NCBI GenBank assembly: GCA_016722525.1
Contig: JADKJB010000031.1
Span: 1-50,859 of the forward strand
Origin: Bacteroidota bacterium
GTDB taxonomy: Bacteria; Bacteroidota; Bacteroidia; AKYH767-A; OLB10
Length of the DNA: 50,859 nt
Direction of reading: 5' to 3'
Shown here: positions 1 through 9,715 of the stretch, in pieces
How positions within the stretch are numbered: the first letter of the stretch is position 1
Layout of the letters: every line of letters starts with the position of its first letter
Notes under the pieces: generated by a model
Database searches by the model: none
The model's input: the letters and a program-made list of their open reading frames with translations, nothing else
Told to the model about the DNA's origin: nothing
Translations under genes and position numbers: made by a program

Positions 1-656
1 AACAACTGAAGATCTGACCGGTATTGCCGGTGGCACATATACTGTGACTGTTATAGATGCCGATTTAGATACAACTATTGATGTTGTTAAGATTGTGGAA
101 CCTGACTTAATTTCGGTTTCATTAGCTTCTGTGGATAGTGTATCTTATTTATAGTTTGTCTGATGGTGCTATCATGTTGATGTATTTGGCGGAGTAGGTG
201 GATATCGGTTTTGTGGTCGAATGGAAGCTTAACTGAAGATGTTTCAGGGCTGATTGCCGGAAATTATTCTGTAACTATAACTGATGACAATGGTTGCCTT
301 GGAGTTTTGATACACTCGTCAGTCAACCCGATTCCATTGAACTGGGATTAGTAACTTAGTGGATGCGAATGCAGCACCTGATGGTTTTGCATCTGTTTCT
401 CCAACAGGAGGAACTCCTCCCTACTACCTACCAATGGTCAAATGGGAAACTTCTGATTTGAATTTTAATCTACTTCCTGGATCTTACACCATTACAGTGA
501 CTGATGCTAATTTATGTACAGCCACAGATGTTGCAGTTATATTTAATGCTCTTGGTCCATGTGCAATAATTGTCGATTCAATTTTGGTACCAGTTGTCCC
601 GGACTTTTAGATGGTGCTATTTATATTGATGTGTTTGCGGCAATTTCACCTGTTAC
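1..656 (+). pseudogene. SprB-like repeat protein, 5' fragments cut by window edge
   Basis: This is the leftmost part of the giant repeat gene that ends at 8748; its true start lies outside the window. Reading from base 2 gives a SprB-type repeat tail (TTEDLTGIAGGTYTVTV) that stops near 150. Further repeat pieces appear in other frames, for example 359-610 with GSYTITVTDANLCTATD. At least three frame changes occur in 650 bases. The repeat phrases themselves are well preserved, so the breaks look like small insertions or deletions, not a long-decayed gene. The role would be that of the intact part downstream: a cell-surface adhesin-like protein exported by T9SS. Confidence 0.75.
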
Positions 657-2147
657 TTGTTATGGTCAAACGGTGCTCTCACACAGGACCTAACAGGACT
701 TCAGCTAGGTACCTACACAGTCACAATTACCGATGTTATTAATTGTAATGCAATCCAAACAATTGTTGTTCCTGAAGCAGATTCAGTTACTATTGACTTC
801 TCAATTATTCCTGAAACCTGCAACAACAACAATGGTTCTGTAATTGCATTTGCAGGTGGAGGGTCTCCCGGCTATACCTATTTATGGTCTAATGGAATTA
901 CTATTTCATCAATTAGTAACCTGGATGCAGGCAACTATACTTTAACAGTTACTGATCAAAATAATTGCGTACTCGTTGATACAGCCATTGTTATTTCTCG
1001 AGTACCCCCACAGGTAGTGGTGGACTCTGTTACAAATATAGTTTGTAATGGTACCAATACTGGTGCTGCTTATATTTCTGTTACTGATGGCAATGACCCT
1101 TTTACTTACTTATGGTCAAATACAGCAACTACTGAAGATGTTACAGGATTAGTTGCTGGCACTTATACGGTCACTGTTACTGATGCAGATTTATGCACAG
1201 CTTCAACAAATGTACCGATTTCTCAACTGACTCTTTTAAATGATTCAGTACAGATTACAAACACAAATTGCAATATTAGTACCGGTTCGGTGACCGTGTT
1301 TCCTTACCAGGGAACTGCACCTTATACTTATCTCTGGAGTACTTCACAAACTACGCAAACCATTTCAAACCTTGCTGCTGGTACGTATACAGTTACAATT
1401 ACTGATGCCAACTTATGTACTCGTCAAAGTTCGGTTTTGGTTTCAACAAATTCCGGTCCTGTTGTCGTTGTTGATTCAATTCGCAGTGTAAAATGTTTTG
1501 GAGGAGCCACCGGTGGCGTGTTTATTTCAGTTTCAGGTGGTGCCGGTCCTTATGGATATTTATGGTCAAATACTGCTACCTCACAAGATATCACCGGCCT
1601 CATAATTGGCACTTATACAGTGACCGTTACCGATGCAAATTTTTGTACCGCAACTGTTGATGGAATTGTTACGCAGCCCTTAGCTGCTTTAAATGATTCT
1701 GTCAGGGTGACTAATGCTCGATGTGGATTGAACAATGGATCAATTATTAGTTTTCCTTACAATGGAACATCTCCATATACGTACTTATGGAATAATTCTC
1801 TTACCACTCAAACTATTTCTAACCTGACCCCGGGTAGTTATACGGTGACAATTACAGATGCTAATTTATGTACCCGTCAGCGGACTGTTTCAGTTGTTAA
1901 TATCGCGGGTCCTGTGGCCGTGCTCGATTCGGTTCGAAATGTGCGTTGCTTTGGAGGGGCTACCGGTGGGGTGTTTATTTCTGTTTCAGGAGGTACCATT
2001 CCTCTTACTTATTTATGGTCAAATACTGCAGTTTCACAAGATATTACTAATCTGATAGTTGGTAATTATACGGTAACTGTCACGGATGCAAAGTTTGTGC
2101 TGCTGTGGTTACAGAGTTGTGGGTCAGCCTGCAGCTGCCTTAAATGA
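657..2147 (+). CDS. SprB-like repeat protein, internal open fragment
   Basis: An open stretch of about 496 codons belonging to the same giant gene; the apparent TTG start is simply where the frame opens. It encodes about six SprB-type repeats of roughly 75 residues. Each has the pattern C..G...G.i.v...G..PYtYlWsn...t..i..l..G.YtVtvTDa..C. Two forms alternate: one beginning like LNDSVQITNTNC and one like DSIRSVKCFGGATGG. Each repeat carries two cysteines, near its start and in the terminal TDANLCT, which are likely to form a disulfide outside the cell (inference). The frame is lost near 2095, where TVTDAKF should read TVTDANLC, and the continuation is in another frame from about 2110. Confidence 0.8.
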   Translation: MLWSNGALTQDLTGLQLGTYTVTITDVINCNAIQTIVVPEADSVTIDFSIIPETCNNNNGSVIAFAGGGSPGYTYLWSNGITISSISNLDAGNYTLTVTDQNNCVLVDTAIVISRVPPQVVVDSVTNIVCNGTNTGAAYISVTDGNDPFTYLWSNTATTEDVTGLVAGTYTVTVTDADLCTASTNVPISQLTLLNDSVQITNTNCNISTGSVTVFPYQGTAPYTYLWSTSQTTQTISNLAAGTYTVTITDANLCTRQSSVLVSTNSGPVVVVDSIRSVKCFGGATGGVFISVSGGAGPYGYLWSNTATSQDITGLIIGTYTVTVTDANFCTATVDGIVTQPLAALNDSVRVTNARCGLNNGSIISFPYNGTSPYTYLWNNSLTTQTISNLTPGSYTVTITDANLCTRQRTVSVVNIAGPVAVLDSVRNVRCFGGATGGVFISVSGGTIPLTYLWSNTAVSQDITNLIVGNYTVTVTDAKFVLLWLQSCGSACSCLK

Positions 2148-2907
2148 TTCGGTCCGGGTCACTAATTCTCCCTGTGGTTTAAACAACGGCTCTATCATTG
2201 TTTTTCCTTATAGTGGAACCGCTCCTTATACCTATCTCTGGAGCAATGCACAAACCACCCAAACTATTTCAAACCTGGCACCCGGTTCTTATACCGGTAA
2301 CAATTGCTGATGCGAATTTACTGTACCCCCCCGTCAGCGAATTGCATCAGTGGTCAATATTTCCGGGCCCATTGCAGCGCTCGATTCAGTGCGTGACCAA
2401 TCCAACTTGTGGTTTTAAGCAGTGCTTTGGAGGAGCAAACCACTCAAACAATTTCACAACAGGCGGTGTATTTATTTCTGTAACCGGAGGATTGCTTCCT
2501 TATACCTATTCCTGGTCTAATAAGCTTGCAACTTCACAGGCCCCATACCGTCATTACAAATTTGTACTTGTGGTTGCTAACCAACCTAGCCGCCTTACAG
2601 TTATTGCACTAATTTCCTGTTTAAAACGGCACCGTTACCGCATACCTAATTGTTGTGCATTCCTTTTTCCCTCTCCCGTTCTTATAGCAATTTACCATAA
2701 CCGTGGAAATGTGTTGTTACCCAAGGCGCTGATTAGTGCAAGCATTAAATGATTCAGTTCGAGCGCTTACAGAATCAAATGTAGTTGCACGTGTTTTAAC
2801 CAAGTGGACTTTTACCCACCATTAACGGTATTGTTTTCCCTTATAATGGAACCTCTCCTTATACGTATCTCTGGAGTAATTCGCAAACCACTCAAACAAT
2901 TTCAACA
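2148..2907 (+). pseudogene. SprB-like repeats, scrambled stretch
   Basis: Repeat coding continues (PAAALNDSVRVTNSPCGLNNGS near 2125-2190) but the frame changes repeatedly and from about 2300 the sequence is a mosaic. At 2395-2456, pieces typical of the first repeat form (a TNPTCG-like segment and a TTQTIS-like segment) are spliced into the middle of the second form (SVR...CFGGA...TGGVFISV). From about 2530 to 2740 almost no repeat phrase can be read in any frame. The spacing between successive LNDSV landmarks here is about 605 bases instead of about 450. I read this as a wrong consensus made from misaligned repeat copies. Confidence 0.6.
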
Positions 2908-3552
2908 TTGGCTCCCGGCTCTTATACGGTAACTATTACTGATGCCAATTTGTGTACCCGTCAACGGACTGCCACAATTACTAATACCACAGGACCTGTT
3001 GCAGCACTTGATTCGGTGAGAAGTGTGCGTTGCTTTGGCGGGGCAACAGGCGGCGTGTTTATTTCTGTAAACGGTGGATTACTTCCTTATAACTACTCCT
3101 GGTCTAATAGTGCAACTTCACAGGATATTACCAATGTTGTTGCTAACACTTATACTGTCACCGTTACAGATGCTAACCTTTGTACTTCCACCGTAAGTGG
3201 AATTGTTACCCAGCCTTTAGCAGCCTTAAATGATTCGGTTCAGATAATTAATTCAAGTTGTGGTGCTTCAAATGGCAGTGTTACTGTGTTTCCTTATTCA
3301 GGAACTTCTCCTTATACATATCTTTGGAATAATTCTCAAACAACTCAAACAATTAGTGCGTTGCCTTCAGGGGTTTATTCTGTAACTATTACTGATGCTA
3401 ATTTATGCACTAGAATCCGTGTGGCAAATGTGAGTAATCTTGGAGCGCCGGTAATTGCTTTAGACTCTTTAAGAGATGTTAGATGTTTCAACGGTGCCAC
3501 AGGAGGTATATTTATCAGCGTATCAGGAGGCGTGCAACCCTGTTCCTATTGA
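2908..3552 (+). CDS. SprB-like repeat protein, internal open fragment
   Basis: An open stretch of about 214 codons of the same giant gene, with nearly three SprB-type repeats (for example ATGGVFISVNGGLLPYNYSW and ALNDSVQIINSSCGASNGS). The frame ends after ISVSGGVQP, and the next repeat half continues in another frame at 3545-3610 with a WSNGALTQDL-like phrase. A further frame change near 3620 (VTVAVL where VTVTDFNNC is expected) leads into the long open frame that runs to 8748. It is not an independent gene. Confidence 0.75.
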   Translation: MAPGSYTVTITDANLCTRQRTATITNTTGPVAALDSVRSVRCFGGATGGVFISVNGGLLPYNYSWSNSATSQDITNVVANTYTVTVTDANLCTSTVSGIVTQPLAALNDSVQIINSSCGASNGSVTVFPYSGTSPYTYLWNNSQTTQTISALPSGVYSVTITDANLCTRIRVANVSNLGAPVIALDSLRDVRCFNGATGGIFISVSGGVQPCSY

Positions 3553-3717
3553 TGGTCCGAATGGAGCTTTAACTCAAGACCTGAATAATGTAATTGCTGG
3601 GCCTTATACGGTTACTGTTGCAGTTTTAATAATTGCCAGGTTATTTTTGACACCACTATATCGCAACCTTTATTACTGAATGATTCTATTCAAGTCACTA
3701 ATGCATCTTGTGGTTTA

Positions 3718-6700
3718 TTGAATGGTGCTTTGACTGTTTTTCCATTTGGAGGTACTCTTCCTTATACATATTTATGGAACAATTCTCAAACTACACAAAC
3801 CGTTTCATCCTTAGCTCCCGGGTCTTATACGGTAACAATTACTGATGCCAATCTGTGTACTCGTCAGCGCACTTCGACAATTACAAATACAGCAGGTCCA
3901 CAAATTGCAATTGACAGTGTTATTAATGTCAAATGTTTTGGTGGGCTCACCGGAAAAATTTATATTTCAGTTTCCGGCGGTACTAATCCGATTAGTTATT
4001 TATGGTCAAATGGAGCTCTTACTCAAGATATTATTAATGTTGCCTCCGGTACATATACTGTAACCGTTACTGATGCCGGTCTTTGTACTTCAACAACAAG
4101 TTCTATTATCACTCAGCCATTAACAGCTCTCAACGACTCTGTTCAGGTTATAAATGCAAGTTGTGGAATAGCTAATGGTGCTGCAACTATTTTTCCTTTT
4201 GGTGGCACCCCACCATTTTCATTGTTGTGGAACACTGGCCTTACAACACCAACTATTTCGAGTCTTGCTGTAGGTTCATATACCGTTACAATAACTGATG
4301 CAAACTTGTGTACACGACAAAGAGTTGCAACCGTTATAGCTGCCGGCGCTCCTTTGGCAGTTATTGATTCAGTAAAAAACGTAAAATGTAATGGCGAACT
4401 TACTGGTGGTATATTTATTAGTGTAACCGGTGGCCAGCTGCCCTATACCTATTCTTGGTCTAACAGTGCAATAACTCAGGATATTACAAATATTGCCGCT
4501 GGAAATTATACTGTTACTATAACCGATGCTAACCTTTGTTCGGTTGTTGCAGATACTATTGTGTCGCAACCTGCATTGATAGTTGTTGGAAATTCAATTA
4601 CGAACACTTCCTGTGGACAGGCGAATGGATCAATTACGGCGAACCCAACAGGAGGGATTATTCCTTACACTTATCTATGGAGTAATGGTTTTACTACTCA
4701 ATCCATATCCAACCTGAGTGCTGGATCGTATACCGTTACAGTTACTGATGCAAATCTTTGTACTAAAGTTCAAAGTTCAAATGTTGGAACTAGTTCAGGA
4801 CCCGTGGCTGTAGTGGATTCTGTTAGAAATGTAAGGTGTAATGGTGGTGCCACAGGTGCTGTTTTTATTACCGTTACCAATGGTACTTTACCTTATTCTT
4901 ATTTATGGTCTAACGGAGTAACCTCTCAGGATCTTATCAATGTTGTTTTAGGCACTTATACAGTTACAGTAACAGATTTCAATAATTGTACATTTACTAC
5001 TTCTGCTACCATCACTCAACCTGCAGTATTAAATGATTCTATTCAAGTAAGTAATGCTACTTGTGGTGCTGCTACAGGCAGTGCAACGGTCTTTCCATAC
5101 GGAGGAACTTCTCCTTTTCAGTTTGTATGGAGTACCGGTGCCACTACTGCCACAATTTTAAATTTAAATTCCGGAAGTTATACAGTAACAATTACGGATT
5201 CCCTGGGTTGCACAAAACAATCTGTTGCTGTTGTTAACAGTATTGGAGGACCATCCCTTGCAATTGATTCTATTGTCAATGTAAAATGTTTTGGCACAGC
5301 AACCGGTGCTATTTATGTTGCTGTTTCCGGTGGTGTATCACCTTTGATATATCAATGGTCAAATAGCGCTTCAACTCAGGATCTTATTGGTGTTATAGCT
5401 GGAACTTATACTTTAACTGTTACAGATGGCAACAATTGTAATTCCTCAATTAGTGGAATCATAACGCAACCTGCAGTTTTAAATGATTCAGTAAATGTAA
5501 TCAATGCAGCATGTGGCTCTGCAAATGGTGCTGTAACAGTATTCCCTTTTGGTGGTACTGCTCCTTACACGTATCTCTGGAATAACGGTGCTTTAACCCA
5601 GTCAATTTCAGGTTTGCTTGCCGGAACATTTACCGTAACCATTACTGATTTTGTGGGTTGTACAAAATCTCAAATAGTTTCAGTGGTAGCTTCAAGTGCT
5701 CTAATAGTGGTTACTGATTCTGTAACAAATGTCAAGTGTAATGGCGGTAATACTGGTGGGATTTTCATTACTGTTTCCGGTGGTGTATTTCCATACACTT
5801 ACCTGTGGTCGAATGGAGCATTTATTCAGGATAATATAAATCTAAGTGCCGGTGCTTATTCATTAATCGTTACAGATCAGTTGCTTTGCAGAGATACTAC
5901 TTTCTATAATGTACTTGAACCTGTTGCAATTCTTGATTCACTAAACGTAAATGCTGCTAATTGCGGTTTGCCAAATGGTTCTGCAAAAATATTCCCATAT
6001 AACGGAGTGGCTCCATATACCTACTTGTGGTCAAACGGTCAAACAAGTCAAACTGTTATTAACGTTACTGCAGGCTCTTACACAGTAACGGTTACGGATG
6101 CCAATCTTTGTACTCATGTTCAAACCGCAGTTGTTCCTCAGGTTCCTTTGCATGTAATTACCACTGATAGTATCAGTAATGTTAGTTGCAATGGATTAGA
6201 TGATGGTGCTATTTATATTTCTGTTACTTTAGGAGCATCTCCCTATAATTATCTTTGGTCGAATTCAGCAAGTACACAAGATGTTCAAGGACTGGCTCCG
6301 GGTAATTATACTGTAACTGTTACCGATAATAGTAATTGTATTGTTACTAAATCTTTCCTGATCACTGAGCCTTTGCCACTTAGCGACAGTACATTTGTTT
6401 TAAATTCAACTTGTGGTCAGTCAAATGGAACAGCAACCGTGTTTCCGATTGGAGGCACTTTACCCTACACATATCTCTGGAGCACCAGTTCAACTGCACA
6501 AACTATTTTTGGACTTGCATCAGGAAACTATACTGTTACAGTTACCGATTTAAATGGATGTACTTTAATTGATAATATTCCTGTTAACGATATTGGGGGA
6601 CCGATTATCACATTGGACAGTATTAAGAACGTTGCTTGTAACGGCGGTAGTAATGGAGCTATTTATATATCAGTTTCTTCAGGAGCCGGCCCTTATATTT

Positions 6701-8748
6701 ACACATGGTCAAATTCGATTTTTATCCAGGATAATACAGGATTGATAGCTGGAGCATATACGGTTACCGTTACCGATCAAAGTAATTGTCAGCAAACTGC
6801 CTCCTATCAGGTTTCACAACCAGCAGTGCTGGCCGATTCAGCAGTGGTGGTCAATGCCATTTGTGGCACTTCCAGCGGGACTATAACTGCCTATCCTTTT
6901 GGTGGAAATGCTCCGTTTTCATATCTATGGAGTACTGGTGCAACCACGCAAACGGTTGCAAATCTGTTTTCAGGTACTTATACCGTAACAGTCACTGATT
7001 TTAAACAATGTACAGTTACCTCACAGTATTCAGTTATTGATGTAGGCTTTCCTTTGATTACTGTTGATACGGTTATTGATGTTGTTTGTGCCGGAGCGTC
7101 TACAGGTGCTGTTTTTATTACACCATCAAGCGGAACTTTTCCATATAGTTTTCTGTGGTCTAATGGTGCTACCACTCAGGATATAACAAGCATACCTGCT
7201 GGAATTTACACGATAACATTAACAGATGTTAATGGATGTACTGCTTCTTCCACTAACCAGGTAGATGAGCCTGATCCTATTGCTGCTGCATTTACTATTT
7301 TGAATGCAAATTGCAATACTTCTAATGGTTCCATTTCTGTAGTAATTTCAGGAGGAGTTCCAGGCTACAATTATTTGTGGAATACTGGCGCTACAGCTAC
7401 ATTTATCTCAAATTTAGCTGCTGGAGTATTTACACTAACTGTTACGGATCAGAACAGCTGCCAGAAAATATTTAATCCTTCAGTCAGTAATATTTCAGCA
7501 CCTGTTATTACTGTTGTTGATTCCGGCCACGTCTCTTGTAACGGTTTGGCAGATGGGTTTATAACTGTTTCTGTAACCGGCGGAGCACAGCCTTATAATT
7601 ATTCCTGGTCCAATACTTCGCAAACAGGGAATCAACTCACCAACCTTGTTGGGAATGTCACCTATACACTAACAATTACAGATAATTTGGGATGTATTGC
7701 TATTCGTTCAATTTTAATTATTAACCCACCCCCCATAACCGTTAGTGCAGTTGTTCCTGTCCGGAATACAATTTATAACTTAACCTGTGCCGGAAGTAAT
7801 GATGGAAGCATAAATGTAAATGCCTTGGGTGGAACAGCTCCTTTAACCTATCAATGGTCCAATCTGGCAACTTCTGATAGTATCGGAGGGTTAGCAGCCG
7901 GAATTTACACTATTACCATCACTGATTTGAATGGCTGTTCAGCTGTAAGAAGTTATACACTTACGCAGCCACCGCTCTTGATTGCCAATGCCGGTCCTAA
8001 TAATGTCATCTGCGGAATAAATTTTGATACCTTATCTGCAACTCTTCCAACATTTGGTACCGGGTACTGGTTGGTGGTAAGTGGATTTGGAGTGTTTGCT
8101 GATTCTACTCAGGCGAATACAATTGTGAGTAATCTGGCTGAAGGTGTGAATGTTTTCCAATGGGTGGTCACCGATGGCATTTGTTCTGCATTTTCTCAAG
8201 TTGTAATTTCGTACAACACTCAAATAGAAGCAATAGCCGGTATCAATAGAGAAATATGTACCAATTCAGTGCTTTTAACAGCCACTGAACCGCAATTTGG
8301 TTTTGGTTATTGGGAGGTTGTTACCAGCTCAGGTGAGATTGCGGATTCTACCCAATCTTCCACTTTTGTAACTGGATTGAACCCCGGTTCTAATATATTT
8401 AAATGGACTGTTGTGAATGGAACATGTATCGACAGTGCTAAAGTTCTTGTGTTCGTGAAAGATCCTTCTGATTGTTTTGAAACATTGGAGATGCCAACCG
8501 GATTTACTCCTAATGAGGATGGAAAAAATGATGTTTTCTTTATCAAAGGAATAGATGATTATCCTGAAAATACACTCGTGATTTACAATCGTTGGGGTAA
8601 TAAAGTATTCGAAAAATCAGGTTATAAAAATGATTGGAAAGGTTTGAATGATAGTGGTGAACAGTTGCCTGATGGTACCTACTTTGTAATATTTAAAGTT
8701 CAAAGCATTGGTGTTATTCTGAATAATTATGTGGATTTAAGAAGATAA
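3718..8748 (+). CDS. Giant SprB-like repeat protein, intact C-terminal part with CHU_C domain
   Basis: The longest open part (about 1676 codons) of the giant gene. The frame is open upstream to about 3625, so the TTG at 3718 is not a real start. About 19 SprB-type repeats fill residues 1-1420, mostly in alternating pairs of about 150 residues. Two Ig/PKD-like domains follow (about 1425-1590; ANAGPNNVICG and AIAGINREIC starts). The last 80 residues are a gliding-motility C-terminal (CHU_C) domain: FTPNEDGKNDVF, VIYNRWGNKVFE, LPDGTYFV. In Flavobacterium johnsoniae SprB is a mobile surface adhesin exported by T9SS, and this C-terminal domain is the usual export and anchoring signal of such proteins. 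porP/sprF and a porE-like gene follow directly, the usual arrangement. Surface adhesion or gliding is the likely role; the ligand is unknown. Confidence 0.9.
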   Translation: MNGALTVFPFGGTLPYTYLWNNSQTTQTVSSLAPGSYTVTITDANLCTRQRTSTITNTAGPQIAIDSVINVKCFGGLTGKIYISVSGGTNPISYLWSNGALTQDIINVASGTYTVTVTDAGLCTSTTSSIITQPLTALNDSVQVINASCGIANGAATIFPFGGTPPFSLLWNTGLTTPTISSLAVGSYTVTITDANLCTRQRVATVIAAGAPLAVIDSVKNVKCNGELTGGIFISVTGGQLPYTYSWSNSAITQDITNIAAGNYTVTITDANLCSVVADTIVSQPALIVVGNSITNTSCGQANGSITANPTGGIIPYTYLWSNGFTTQSISNLSAGSYTVTVTDANLCTKVQSSNVGTSSGPVAVVDSVRNVRCNGGATGAVFITVTNGTLPYSYLWSNGVTSQDLINVVLGTYTVTVTDFNNCTFTTSATITQPAVLNDSIQVSNATCGAATGSATVFPYGGTSPFQFVWSTGATTATILNLNSGSYTVTITDSLGCTKQSVAVVNSIGGPSLAIDSIVNVKCFGTATGAIYVAVSGGVSPLIYQWSNSASTQDLIGVIAGTYTLTVTDGNNCNSSISGIITQPAVLNDSVNVINAACGSANGAVTVFPFGGTAPYTYLWNNGALTQSISGLLAGTFTVTITDFVGCTKSQIVSVVASSALIVVTDSVTNVKCNGGNTGGIFITVSGGVFPYTYLWSNGAFIQDNINLSAGAYSLIVTDQLLCRDTTFYNVLEPVAILDSLNVNAANCGLPNGSAKIFPYNGVAPYTYLWSNGQTSQTVINVTAGSYTVTVTDANLCTHVQTAVVPQVPLHVITTDSISNVSCNGLDDGAIYISVTLGASPYNYLWSNSASTQDVQGLAPGNYTVTVTDNSNCIVTKSFLITEPLPLSDSTFVLNSTCGQSNGTATVFPIGGTLPYTYLWSTSSTAQTIFGLASGNYTVTVTDLNGCTLIDNIPVNDIGGPIITLDSIKNVACNGGSNGAIYISVSSGAGPYIYTWSNSIFIQDNTGLIAGAYTVTVTDQSNCQQTASYQVSQPAVLADSAVVVNAICGTSSGTITAYPFGGNAPFSYLWSTGATTQTVANLFSGTYTVTVTDFKQCTVTSQYSVIDVGFPLITVDTVIDVVCAGASTGAVFITPSSGTFPYSFLWSNGATTQDITSIPAGIYTITLTDVNGCTASSTNQVDEPDPIAAAFTILNANCNTSNGSISVVISGGVPGYNYLWNTGATATFISNLAAGVFTLTVTDQNSCQKIFNPSVSNISAPVITVVDSGHVSCNGLADGFITVSVTGGAQPYNYSWSNTSQTGNQLTNLVGNVTYTLTITDNLGCIAIRSILIINPPPITVSAVVPVRNTIYNLTCAGSNDGSINVNALGGTAPLTYQWSNLATSDSIGGLAAGIYTITITDLNGCSAVRSYTLTQPPLLIANAGPNNVICGINFDTLSATLPTFGTGYWLVVSGFGVFADSTQANTIVSNLAEGVNVFQWVVTDGICSAFSQVVISYNTQIEAIAGINREICTNSVLLTATEPQFGFGYWEVVTSSGEIADSTQSSTFVTGLNPGSNIFKWTVVNGTCIDSAKVLVFVKDPSDCFETLEMPTGFTPNEDGKNDVFFIKGIDDYPENTLVIYNRWGNKVFEKSGYKNDWKGLNDSGEQLPDGTYFVIFKVQSIGVILNNYVDLRR

Positions 8749-8759
8749 ATGTGAAAGCC

Positions 8760-9680
8760 ATGAAACGAATTTTCACTGTTTTATTACTCTTGTCTATGCC
8801 CGGAATTGCTTTAGCACAGCAAAATCCGCTGTTTAGTCATTATATGTTTAATGGTTTATATATTAATCCTGCTTATGCAGGAAGTAAAGAATTTATAAGT
8901 ACAACGTTAATTGCAAGAAAACAATGGACCGGTCTGGAAGGATCTCCTTCCACTCAAATTGCCAGTCTACATGCCCCATTAAACAATAAAAAAGTGGGCC
9001 TTGGTGCGGTTATTTCCAATGATAAAATTGGTATTACCAGTGAAACCGATTTCTATGCCAGTTACGCGTATCATTTGCCTATGAGCGTTGGGAAATTGTC
9101 TCTTGGAGTAAGTGGGGGATTTTCTTATTTCAAATCAAAATTTTCAGATTTAACAGTTTGGGATCCCGACGATCCGGTTTATGAAACAAATTCCCTCAGT
9201 AATATTCTTCCAAATTTTGGTGTTGGAGCCTATTATTATTCAAGAAAATTTTATGCCGGACTTTCTGCTCCTCAAATTTTAAGTTATGATTCTGATCAGA
9301 GTTTTCATATTAAAATTGATAAAGTGCATAAAGTGACCCGTCATTATTATTTCTCCACCGGTGGAATAATTCCTACTCCCGGTGAACTTAAATTCAGACC
9401 ATCTGTAATGTTGAAATATTCTGCTAACGCTCCACTTCAATATGATGTCAATTTAAATGTACTTATTAGCGATATTATCTGGATAGGGGCTTCCTATCGC
9501 TCCAGCGATGCAGTTATTTTGTTGTTGGAATATCAGGTGGATAAAAAACTTAGAATTGGTTATTCTTATGATATGACACTCTCGGAAATAAGAAGGTATT
9601 CTTCCGGTTCCCATGAAATTATAATAGGTTATGATTTCGGGTTTAATGTTTTAAAAATGAAAACTCCTAGATATTTTTAA
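8760..9680 (+). CDS. PorP/SprF family T9SS outer-membrane protein
   Basis: About 306 residues. The signal peptide MKRIFTVLLLLSMPGIALAQ supports the ATG at 8760 over an in-frame GTG at 8751. The mature start QNPLFSHYMFNGLYINPAYAGS is the hallmark of the PorP/SprF family (the Q..L.s.YmfN....NPAyaG motif), followed by RKQWTGLEGSP and many alternating beta strands. Family members are outer-membrane beta-barrel proteins that help particular CHU_C-type cargo reach or stay at the surface. SprF is needed for SprB export in F. johnsoniae. Here the gene starts 11 bases after the SprB-like stop, so this protein is very probably the dedicated partner of that adhesin. It is followed after 35 bases by a PorE-like gene, giving a three-gene operon. 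Confidence 0.92.
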   Translation: MKRIFTVLLLLSMPGIALAQQNPLFSHYMFNGLYINPAYAGSKEFISTTLIARKQWTGLEGSPSTQIASLHAPLNNKKVGLGAVISNDKIGITSETDFYASYAYHLPMSVGKLSLGVSGGFSYFKSKFSDLTVWDPDDPVYETNSLSNILPNFGVGAYYYSRKFYAGLSAPQILSYDSDQSFHIKIDKVHKVTRHYYFSTGGIIPTPGELKFRPSVMLKYSANAPLQYDVNLNVLISDIIWIGASYRSSDAVILLLEYQVDKKLRIGYSYDMTLSEIRRYSSGSHEIIIGYDFGFNVLKMKTPRYF

Positions 9681-9715
9681 ACGAGTTTATTGTAACTGAT
9701 GTATTTCCGGAATAA

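Larger units (their letters stand above)
1216..7740 (+). repeat. Tandem double repeats of about 450 bp inside the SprB-like gene
   Basis: The phrase encoding (L)NDSV or its variant recurs at about 1230, 1688, 2142, 2747, 3228, 3679, 4126, 4575, 5027, 5477, 5927, 6377 and 6827, which is a period of about 450 bases apart from the damaged 2142-3228 interval. Each unit encodes two different SprB-type repeats, one with CG.xNGS and FP.GGT..PYTYLW, the other with KCFGG.TG.IFISVSGG. Copies diverge gradually toward the 3' end, whereas those between 1300 and 3900 are nearly alike, suggesting recent duplication or homogenisation there. Confidence 0.85.

Noticed and set aside
1..3717. Programmed frameshifting or phase variation in the SprB-like gene
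   Set aside because: The breaks are numerous, at different words and in both directions, with no repeated slippery site; similar breaks hit housekeeping genes, so error is the simpler cause.
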